This document shows, piece by piece, positions 41,246 through 47,486 of a DNA stretch of 47,486 bases; within the stretch, counting starts at the first letter, position 1; each line of letters opens with the position of its first letter. The notes under the pieces were generated by a model, which did not search any database, was not told the DNA's origin, and saw only the letters and a list, made by a program, of their open reading frames with translations. The stretch comes from Candidatus Poribacteria bacterium (GTDB lineage Bacteria > Poribacteria > WGA-4E > PCPOR2b): contig JAPPKS010000015.1 in the NCBI GenBank assembly GCA_028819845.1, forward strand, positions 65,081-112,566, given 5' to 3'. The translations under genes were made by a program, and so were the position numbers.

Positions 41246-41965
41246 ATGCGACGAATCACCTTTTTCACATTAGCTAGTGTCGTCGCCTTAAGCCTAATCG
41301 TTTGCACGGCAGATGCACAGCATCAAAGAGGCTGGGAGGCGGAAAACTACACAGACCGCAGCGGCGATGGTATGCAGATTTTCAATTCTCCGCATTCAGC
41401 ATCAAATGGGGGTGAATACACAATTTCTGATGCTTCCGGTGGTGCATTTATCGGTTCTGACAATGGTGCAGGAGGCAGTTCAAATTCTTGGTTTAAATAT
41501 GCGTTCAACGCCCCAGTGGCAGGAGGTTGGTATCTCTGGCTAAAAGGTATCGGACCGCCAAATAGCGACAATTCTTTTTTCTGGGCGATAGATATTGCCG
41601 ATGAGGATGCTGCGTCAGCAGATAACGATCAGATAAACATTATTGATTTCAATGAAGCCGCTGGCTCCTCACAGAATTTCCCGCTTGGCAACCCGCCTCC
41701 AGAAGGCGCGATACATGACTGGATGTGGTTCCGTGCGGGAAGTCGGAGCGGACCATTTTCTGGAGTCGGTGATGCAACGCCTCTCGAATTATCCGCGGGT
41801 ACGCATACGTTGCACATTATGGATCGAGAGGACGGAGCTTATCTGGATGCCTTCTACATAACAACCGATGCTAATTTCAACGCCAATGAAACCGAACCCA
41901 TAGCCGTTGAATCGCAGGGGAAATTAGCCACAACTTGGGCAAATCTCAAGGGCAAAACATATTAA
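41246..41965 (+). CDS. Secreted carbohydrate-binding-like domain protein with WxxLK tail
   Basis: 239 aa from ATG 41246 (AAAGGAGAG 7 nt upstream). Signal peptide 1-24, MRRITFFTLASVVALSLIVC then TADA. One beta-sandwich domain fills the mature part: GWEAENYTDRSGDGMQIFNS, SNSWFKYAFNAPVAGGWYLW, IGPPNSDNSFFWAIDIAD, INIIDFNEAAGS, PLELSAGTHTLHIMDREDGA, YLDAFYITTDANFNANET. It is closest to the C-terminal domain of the lipoprotein at 38829; the phrases IGPPNSDNSFFW and DFNEAAG are shared. The tail is VESQGKLATTWANLKGKTY. It looks like a CBM6/35-type galactose-binding fold, with no enzymatic domain. Confidence 0.88.
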   Translation: MRRITFFTLASVVALSLIVCTADAQHQRGWEAENYTDRSGDGMQIFNSPHSASNGGEYTISDASGGAFIGSDNGAGGSSNSWFKYAFNAPVAGGWYLWLKGIGPPNSDNSFFWAIDIADEDAASADNDQINIIDFNEAAGSSQNFPLGNPPPEGAIHDWMWFRAGSRSGPFSGVGDATPLELSAGTHTLHIMDREDGAYLDAFYITTDANFNANETEPIAVESQGKLATTWANLKGKTY

Positions 41966-42062
41966 TTTCGCCTTTGCGTGACGTGCATAAAATATGGTAT
42001 AACCGCGAATTCCGACAAAATTGACGTTTTTCACAGTCAATTATTACTTGTGGAGGTCACAT

Positions 42063-42812
42063 ATGCGATTCATTACCTTAATCACGCTAGTTGGTCTTGC
42101 CCTCTTGTGCGTGCTTACAATCGAAGCAAGCGCCCAAGAATTTCAATTCGCCGCAGAAGACTTTATCGCGTCCAGCGGAGAACGGTGGCAGATTCTCACG
42201 CCTCCGTTCTCAACCGTGGCATCGGACAACCCGAACCGGGCTCCGGAACTTCCCGACAACCGTGAGTATACCATCACGGAGGCGATCGGAAACGCTTTCA
42301 TCGGCTGGCCTGATGGACCGGATGCGTGTTGCGGGGATGGCAGTTGGGTAAAATATTCGGTTAGCGTACCAGCAACAGGGACATGGTACCTCTGGGCACG
42401 GGCTGTCGTTGCGACGCAGGCAGATAATTCGTGGTTTTGGGCGTTCGATTTGGCGGATGACGAGGTGGTTTCTGACGACGCCAACGGTGCAGGCCCGATG
42501 AACATCTGGGATGTCCTTGAGAGTGCCGATCTGCACGACCGGTATACGCTCAATTGGACCTGGTATCCGCTAGTTAGCCGCAGAGGGCCCCATACCGGAA
42601 CGGAAGTTGGTCAGTATACCGATGATCGAGTGGGTGTGGAGCTTTCGGCTGGCACCCATACGCTCCACTTCAGCTACCGAGAACACTCCCAAATTGATCA
42701 CGTTTGGGCAACCATGGAGCAGACGCGCGACCCGAATGTGGATGCGCCGGCGTCTGTGAATCCGCGTGGGAAATTGGCTGCAAAGTGGGGAGATATCAAA
42801 GGCGGTTTTTGA
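42063..42812 (+). CDS. Secreted carbohydrate-binding-like domain protein with WxxIK tail
   Basis: 249 aa from ATG 42063 (GTGGAGG 7 nt upstream). The signal peptide MRFITLITLVGLALLCVLTI ends ASAQ. The mature part is the same domain in a second sub-type: FQFAAEDFIASSGERWQILT, CCGDGSWVKYSVSVPATGTW, YLWARAVVATQADNSWFWAF, GPMNIWDVLES, VGVELSAGTHTLHFSYREHS and IDHVWATMEQTRDPNVDAPA. The adjacent cysteines in DACCGDG are shared only with the gene at 43079. The tail is VNPRGKLAAKWGDIKGGF. A terminator follows, so it is monocistronic. Confidence 0.88.
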   Translation: MRFITLITLVGLALLCVLTIEASAQEFQFAAEDFIASSGERWQILTPPFSTVASDNPNRAPELPDNREYTITEAIGNAFIGWPDGPDACCGDGSWVKYSVSVPATGTWYLWARAVVATQADNSWFWAFDLADDEVVSDDANGAGPMNIWDVLESADLHDRYTLNWTWYPLVSRRGPHTGTEVGQYTDDRVGVELSAGTHTLHFSYREHSQIDHVWATMEQTRDPNVDAPASVNPRGKLAAKWGDIKGGF

Positions 42813-42846
42813 CCAACACACAAAACATAGTAAATTAGCTAGTCTA

Positions 42847-42876
42847 GGGTGTCCTTAACAGGACACCCTTTTTTTT
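42847..42876 (+). terminator. Intrinsic terminator
   Basis: GGGTGTCC-TTAACA-GGACACCC stem of 8 bp followed by eight T, 35 nt after the stop of the gene at 42063. Confidence 0.95.
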
Positions 42877-42880
42877 GCGC

Positions 42881-42908
42881 TTGTATTATTTTAGGTTCAT
42901 GCTATAAT
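42881..42908 (+). promoter_or_regulatory. Promoter with extended -10
   Basis: TTGTAT at 42881-42886, 16-nt spacer, TATAAT at 42903-42908, preceded by TGC (ATGCTATAAT). It lies directly after the upstream terminator and reads towards the gene at 43079. Confidence 0.65.
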
Positions 42909-43078
42909 TTAGTGCAGTTGGTGACCTCAAAATTGATACCGTCCGATTCCATTTGCAGGGCTGGGTCGACTATTCAGATCATGAGTTTCACCGTAGGGCA
43001 ACCGGTAAAACTCGTCCTATTGTGAAGGATGGGATGGTCACATTTCTAACCACTAACGTTATTACAAGGAGGAGGGCC

Positions 43079-43849
43079 ATGCGACTGCGATATCCAAATT
43101 TACTTATGTTAGTTAGCCTTGTCATATTGAACATTGTCTCTTACGAGGCGAGCGGTCAAACGTTTCAGTTTCAAGCAGAAGACTTCGTTGAGCAACAGGG
43201 GCCGAGCTGGGAAATTCTGAATGTCCCTTATACGGCAGCGGCATCGGGTCACGCCGAACGGGCGGCGGAGCTAATTGATAGTGATGGAAACAAGATACTG
43301 GAATATACCATTGACGAGGCGTTCGGCGATGCGTTTATCGGCGATCCATCGTCCGACGGCGGATGTTGCGGCGACGGTGACTGGATTAAGTATGAATTCA
43401 GCGTCCCCGCAACCGGAACATGGTACATCTGGGCAAGAGCCATTGCACCGACTAGGGCAGAAAATGCGTGGCATTGGGGATTGGATATTGATGGGAGCGA
43501 TATTGAGGCTGGCAACAACGATCAGAATCCGTCCCTAAATGTCTGGGATCTATTCGAGGGAAGCCAGTTCACTTGGTCTTCCGATTGGATGTGGTACCCA
43601 ATCAATAGCCGCAACGGTCCGTTTCCAGGCCTTGAAGTCGATCAACTCACAGAAAACCGTGTCGGCTTGGAAATCTCCGCCGGCAGCCACACCTGGCACG
43701 TCGTTGATCGAGAGCGAGCCTATATCGACATGTTCTGGGCAACAATGGAACAAGCACTGAATCCTAACGTGAATGCGCCAGATGTGGTCTCGGTAGAACC
43801 GCGAGGGAAAATAGCCGCAAAGTGGGGAAAAATTAAACGCGGTTTCTAG
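43079..43849 (+). CDS. Secreted carbohydrate-binding-like domain protein with WxxIK tail
   Basis: 256 aa from ATG 43079, which has AAGGAGGAGG 5 nt upstream; the frame is open to 42953 but lacks a ribosome site there. Signal peptide MRLRYPNLLMLVSLVILNIV ends near ASGQ. Mature domain: FQFQAEDFVEQQGPSWEILN, CCGDGDWIKYEFSVPATGTW, YIWARAIAPTRAENAWHWGL, PSLNVWDLFEGS, VGLEISAGSHTWHVVDRERA, YIDMFWATMEQALNPNVNAP. It is a paralogue of 42063 (same paired Cys, PATGTWY, and ATMEQ-x(3)-PNV-x-AP). The tail is VEPRGKIAAKWGKIKRGF. Confidence 0.88.
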   Translation: MRLRYPNLLMLVSLVILNIVSYEASGQTFQFQAEDFVEQQGPSWEILNVPYTAAASGHAERAAELIDSDGNKILEYTIDEAFGDAFIGDPSSDGGCCGDGDWIKYEFSVPATGTWYIWARAIAPTRAENAWHWGLDIDGSDIEAGNNDQNPSLNVWDLFEGSQFTWSSDWMWYPINSRNGPFPGLEVDQLTENRVGLEISAGSHTWHVVDRERAYIDMFWATMEQALNPNVNAPDVVSVEPRGKIAAKWGKIKRGF

Positions 43850-44091
43850 TCAATACTTTTCAAACGCGGCAAGGCGTAATAGGTAAACTCGATAATTACT
43901 AGATTGAAGTATACCTTCTAGCTAACGGCAAAGGTTGCACACGTTGGATATTGACATTCATCAGAGAGCGTTTAAGCGGGGCCTAAATCAATCACTAAGG
44001 TTTGACGTTCTACTTCCAACACTTCGGCTTGGCGTGCGTGCAGAGCAACGGCTCCCAAGACCACCTACTTCTACGCCCCGGTGACTGAAAA

Positions 44092-44976
44092 ATGGATATA
44101 AGTTTTCAGGCTGATGGGGTAGGTTGGAACCTTGAGAAATGCGCCGCATGGGCACAAGCAAACGACTTTGACTGTGTACGCTTGGCCGATAGCGGTGTGC
44201 TGGAGTCTGGCCGTATTCTCACCGAGGGGCCGGACAAAGTATTGGAGACACTCAATCATTACGGCCTCTATCTTGCAGCTATTACCGCACATTGCAACCT
44301 TCTCGACGACGATGAAAATGTGCGGTGGTCCGAACAGACCCGTCTGATGCAGGCGATCGAATCAGCCAACGTGTTGGAATGCCGCGTGGTAATTACCGGC
44401 AGCGGCGCGCCGGTGAAGAACGGCCGGTTCTACGGCATGTACTCATCGCCGCCTGGAAACCCTAGTGACCGCTCGGAGGAGCTAGTTGAACGCTTTGCCG
44501 AAATGTTTACGCCAGTGGTCAAATTAGCCGAGGACAAAGATATCAAGATTGCCTTGGATGTAGCTGTACGCATGGGAAACATCGGCTGCAACCCTGAAAT
44601 GTGGGACAAAATCCTGGACGCGGTACCCTCTGATCATCTTGGGTTGTCCTGCGACCCGTCACATTGGTTGTGGATGATGATTACCCCAATCGAAGACGTA
44701 ATTCGTGATTACGCTGGCAAGTGGTACTATGCGGATGTAAAAGATTGCGAAGTAAATCCGCACATGCTATATCGACAAGGAATTATTGGCAACTGGTGGT
44801 GGCAGTACCGGGTGCCGGGAAGGGGCACGTTGGATTGGGGCACAGTTATTGGTTCACTGATGGAATCAGGCTACGATTATGTGCTCTGCGTGGAGAATGA
44901 GGACCGCGAAATGCCCGGTCTGGAAGGCATCGCCTACGGTTGCCGACATCTACGCCAATTTTTGCCGCCCGGGTGA
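44092..44976 (+). CDS. Sugar phosphate isomerase/epimerase (TIM barrel)
   Basis: 294 aa. Same fold family as the gene at 28639 but only distantly similar. Seen: ANDFDCVRLADSGVLE, HYGLYLAAITAHCNLLDDDE, VLECRVVITGSGAP, IKIALDVAVRMGNIGCNP, DHLGLSCDPSHWLWMM (metal-ligand Asp and His), WYYADVKDCEVNPHM (Asp in the strand where the family has His-x-K-D), PGRGTLDWGTVIGSLMESGY and YVLCVENED (last Glu). Together these give a probable metal site. It lacks a signal peptide. The Gfo/Idh/MocA gene at 46199 is a plausible partner in cyclitol or keto-sugar catabolism. No clear ribosome site precedes the ATG. Confidence 0.88.
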   Translation: MDISFQADGVGWNLEKCAAWAQANDFDCVRLADSGVLESGRILTEGPDKVLETLNHYGLYLAAITAHCNLLDDDENVRWSEQTRLMQAIESANVLECRVVITGSGAPVKNGRFYGMYSSPPGNPSDRSEELVERFAEMFTPVVKLAEDKDIKIALDVAVRMGNIGCNPEMWDKILDAVPSDHLGLSCDPSHWLWMMITPIEDVIRDYAGKWYYADVKDCEVNPHMLYRQGIIGNWWWQYRVPGRGTLDWGTVIGSLMESGYDYVLCVENEDREMPGLEGIAYGCRHLRQFLPPG

Positions 44977-45117
44977 GCAGATTGTGACCCACCTCTCATG
45001 TCCTCAAGGAACTGCGAGTTACGAACCAACCCCGATTTGCTGGTTTTACCACCCAATCTTGTACCCTTGGTAAATGATACCGTTGTCAGCTCTCACGCAG
45101 ATACTTCAAGCTCAAAC

Positions 45118-45870
45118 CTAATACTGTTGTCTGATATTGCCCCACGTCACCGCCAGTTTCCCTTTCGGCGATACAGCTAACGATGGAAGTACCTTACTCG
45201 GGTCTTGTGACTTATTTGTGGTGGCAAAAATCACATCAATATACATCCCGTCTTCGCGGTGAACGATGTGCAGCGTATGGTCCCCGGCAGACAATCTCAC
45301 AGGTTTTGGATTTTGCCCGTTCTGCGTAGCTTCAGGTCCATTGAACGGTCCCGAACGGCTATTGATTTGGAACCATACCCAGCCGGAGGACAGTTCCCCT
45401 CGGAATTGCGCGGCTTCGTAAAAATCCCATATATTCATGTCCTTATTGTCTTCCGACACCGCCTTGTCATCGTCAAAATCCAGACCCCAATAGATTGAGT
45501 TATCGCCGACTGTCGGCGCGATAGCTCTTGACCATATGTAATAACTGCCTTCTGCCGGTACATTGAACGTATACTTAATCCATGCGCCCCCCAGAACGTT
45601 AATCCTGTCGCCTGGACCGTTGGGAATACCGATAAAGGCGCCGTTGGACGCCTCAGCGATAGAATATTTGCCTTTACCGCGAATCTCCTTTGCCATGTGT
45701 TCATGAACTTGTACCGGGGCACTAAACGGCGGCTTCAATTTCTCCCACTCCTTTCCATCGGAGTCGACGAAATCTTCAGCTTCAAAGTGGAAGGTTTCCG
45801 CATTCATCTGAACAGCAACAAAGTTCATGATGAAAAAGCCAGAAAGAAAGGTAACGGTCATAAATCGCAT
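45118..45870 (-). CDS. Secreted carbohydrate-binding-like domain protein with WxxIR tail
   Basis: 250 aa from ATG 45870 (AAGGAGG 8 nt upstream); the frame is open to 45990, but the upstream part lacks a ribosome site. Signal peptide MRFMTVTFLSGFFIMNFVAV ends QMNA. The domain reads FHFEAEDFVDSDGKEWEKLK, GGAWIKYTFNVPAEGSYYIW, SRAIAPTVGDNSIYWGLDFD, KDMNIWDFYEAAQF, PVRLSAGDHTLHIVHREDGM and YIDVIFATTNKSQDPSKV. It combines features of both sub-types and lacks the paired Cys. The tail is VSPKGKLAVTWGNIRQQY. It is the only member on the minus strand. Confidence 0.88.
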   Translation of the reverse strand: MRFMTVTFLSGFFIMNFVAVQMNAETFHFEAEDFVDSDGKEWEKLKPPFSAPVQVHEHMAKEIRGKGKYSIAEASNGAFIGIPNGPGDRINVLGGAWIKYTFNVPAEGSYYIWSRAIAPTVGDNSIYWGLDFDDDKAVSEDNKDMNIWDFYEAAQFRGELSSGWVWFQINSRSGPFNGPEATQNGQNPKPVRLSAGDHTLHIVHREDGMYIDVIFATTNKSQDPSKVLPSLAVSPKGKLAVTWGNIRQQY

Positions 45871-46198
45871 GAAAGTGACCTCCTTATCGTGTTGGGTTTT
45901 TGATGTTAGTAGACTAATTATTTTTGATAACAACACCATCAATACACATAGAAAAACCAAGAATGCACGAAATGGTTGAAGTTTTCCCATGTAGGAAAAT
46001 CAACTCGTATGACTTTTCACGGCCGGTTGAAACGGCGAAACACCACTTCGCATCGGTATCGACTAAAATCGCTACAGATGCGCGCTCGAACTTCATCAAT
46101 ATTCGCCACATATTATACAAACCAATCTTACCTTTGGCAACGACAATCTTGTTTCGAGTGCTCTAAGACCTGCCAAAGTTTACCAATAGGGAAATGAA
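45871..46198. other. Divergent intergenic region
   Basis: 328 bp between the leftward secreted-protein gene and the rightward oxidoreductase gene. It is AT-rich; no repeat or RNA recognised. Confidence 0.4.
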
Positions 46199-47293
46199 AT
46201 GCAAGGTAAAATGAATATCGGAATTATCGGCTGTGGTATGATTAGCAGTACCTATTTCGGCGCCTCCCAGAACACCGATGTTCTGAAAATCAAATCTTGT
46301 GCTGATATCAATATGGAGGCTGCTCGAAGCCAAGCGGACAAATACAACTGCCAAGCAGTAAGTGTTGACAAATTGCTAGCGGATGCAGAGATTGAACTTA
46401 TCCTCAATCTAACTGTTCCCAGAGCCCATGCGGAAGTTGGGTTGGAGGTGTTGAAGGCAGGAAAGCACGTCTATAGCGAAAAGCCTTTTGCTGTAGATAT
46501 TGAAAGCGGCGAAATGCTTCTTCGTACGGCAGCCAAACAAGGGTTACGCGTCGGCTGCGCACCGGACACATTTTTCGGGGCAGGGATTCAAACGGCCCGA
46601 AAGATTGCAGATGAAAACCGCATCGGCAAAATTATCGCCGGAACGGCATTCATGTGCGGCCATGGCCCCGAAAACTGGCATCCGAATGCTCCATTTTACT
46701 TCGATATCGGCGGAGGTCCCATGATGGACATGGGACCTTACTACATCACGGCGCTTGTAAACATCCTCGGTCCGGTCAAGCGGGTCGCGGGCATTACAGC
46801 CAAGGCATTTGACGAAAGAATACCAACTAGCGGCGCATTTAGTGGGGTGCATATTCCCGTTCACACCTCCACACATCTGGCGGGCGTAATGGAGTTTGTT
46901 TCCGGTGCCGTCGTCACAATGATTATGAGTTTTGATATGTGGAGACACAGCCTACCGTGCATTGAACTTTACGGTACAACAGGTTCGATGCAGGTCCCCG
47001 ACCCGAATAATTTCGGAGGACCAGTGCGCAATTCTGATTCCGGTGGAGATTGGTACGATGTTCCGCTCGCTTTTCCACAGAATGCCCGCATGATTGGCGT
47101 TATTGATATGGTTCGTGCAATTCGATCGGGGCGAGAGCACCGTGCCAGCGGCGCGCTAGCACACCACGTTCTGGAAACGATGCTCGCGTTTGACAAATCT
47201 TCGCAGTCCGGCAAATATGTCCAAATTCAGAGTGCGGTGGAACGCCCCGCGCCGCTTCCAATCGGCCTTAACGAATGGGAAGTGGAAAGCTGA
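46199..47293 (+). CDS. Gfo/Idh/MocA family NAD(P)-dependent oxidoreductase
   Basis: 364 aa. N-terminal Rossmann domain starting MNIGIIGCGMISSTYF (G-x-G-x-x-S) at residue 5. Then ELILNLTVPRAHAEVGLEVL and GKHVYSEKPFAVDI, the E-K-P motif with the conserved Lys, then RVGCAPDTFFGAGIQTA. The C-terminal domain has GGGPMMDMGPYYITALVNIL; the His usual in G-G-x-x-x-D-x-G-x-H is Tyr in the last position here. Such enzymes oxidise sugars or inositols. ATG 46199 has a weak ribosome site; ATG 46211 is the alternative and gives the canonical N-terminus. It is probably connected with the isomerase at 44092. Confidence 0.93.
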   Translation: MQGKMNIGIIGCGMISSTYFGASQNTDVLKIKSCADINMEAARSQADKYNCQAVSVDKLLADAEIELILNLTVPRAHAEVGLEVLKAGKHVYSEKPFAVDIESGEMLLRTAAKQGLRVGCAPDTFFGAGIQTARKIADENRIGKIIAGTAFMCGHGPENWHPNAPFYFDIGGGPMMDMGPYYITALVNILGPVKRVAGITAKAFDERIPTSGAFSGVHIPVHTSTHLAGVMEFVSGAVVTMIMSFDMWRHSLPCIELYGTTGSMQVPDPNNFGGPVRNSDSGGDWYDVPLAFPQNARMIGVIDMVRAIRSGREHRASGALAHHVLETMLAFDKSSQSGKYVQIQSAVERPAPLPIGLNEWEVES

Positions 47294-47434
47294 TATTAAA
47301 GCCTAGTATGTTTTGTAATCGTTGAGGATAGATTCCGTCGAAAGATCGCTCTTCTCACAACCATAACAAATGACAGATAGGCGTAGCGCATCGAAGGACT
47401 TTCAAGCTGGTAAGTTTGTGACTCGTTGGGCGGA

Positions 47435-47486
47435 TGGTGGGGCGTACTGGATTTGAACCAGTGACTTCTACCGTGTGAAGGTAGCG
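47435..47486 (-). tRNA. tRNA-Val (anticodon CAC), 5' part outside window
   Basis: On the minus strand: anticodon stem CTACC/GGTAG with loop TTCACAC (anticodon CAC), T-arm ACTGG-TTCAAAT-CCAGT, acceptor 3' strand ACGCCCC, discriminator A at 47438, and encoded CCA at 47437-47435. The D-arm and the 5' acceptor strand are beyond the right edge. Confidence 0.93.

Overview
The window most resembles a genome fragment of Candidatus Poribacteria or a close relative. This is inferred from gene style, not from a marker gene. The signs are a phytanoyl-CoA dioxygenase, two xylose-isomerase-like sugar phosphate isomerases, a Gfo/Idh/MocA oxidoreductase, a DUF6785-type membrane protein, dockerin and cohesin modules, a FlgD-like C-terminal domain opening with FPNPFNPETW, many TTG/GTG starts, and abundant short AACCCAACC-type repeats. 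Most of the window is chromosomal housekeeping and secreted-protein genes. One stretch, about 5.5-16 kb, is clearly accessory.

Layout. 0-5.5 kb: end of a gluconolactonase-like gene, tRNA-Arg(CCG), a trio of envelope genes ending in DUF350, a small zinc-ribbon membrane protein and trpC. 5.5-15.7 kb: repeat-rich accessory island with a 509-bp tandem duplication carrying two identical 76-aa genes, a minimal nucleotidyltransferase whose HEPN partner looks destroyed, and a restriction-like cassette. The cassette holds an 839-aa zinc-ribbon plus PD-(D/E)XK protein overlapping a PIN toxin gene, a convergent DNA methyltransferase with a degenerate nuclease tail, and a divergent HTH gene behind an inverted repeat. 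A dead IS5-family element follows. 15.9-23.6 kb: sodC lipoprotein, TPR protein, phosphotransferase, then a leftward run (VOC, queE, amidohydrolase, small membrane protein, PhyH dioxygenase, methyltransferase, HAD hydrolase).

23.8-27.3 kb: a strong promoter, a cobalamin riboswitch and a terminator control a secreted beta-propeller protein with a dockerin and a FlgD-like end. The next gene encodes a secreted cohesin protein. Together they suggest a surface B12-capture assembly analogous to BtuG. 27.6-31.3 kb: NAD-dependent dehydrogenase, sugar isomerase, small secreted protein, and an ECF sigma/anti-sigma pair. 31.3-38.7 kb: membrane protein, gamma carbonic anhydrase, an ABC exporter pair and an S9 peptidase. 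38.8-47.3 kb: five secreted proteins sharing one carbohydrate-binding-like domain, interleaved with a sugar isomerase and a Gfo/Idh/MocA oxidoreductase. tRNA-Val(CAC) is cut by the right edge.

The most notable signal is a conserved C-terminal tail of about 18 residues, V-[ESN]-[PS]-x-x-[KR]-[LIM]-x-x-x-W-[AG]-x-[LI]-[KR], ending 7-8 residues after an invariant Trp. It occurs on six secreted proteins of the window, including the cohesin protein whose upstream domains are unrelated to the others. It behaves like a portable surface-sorting or attachment signal and matches no sorting signal I can name. All calls were made by reading; no searches were run.
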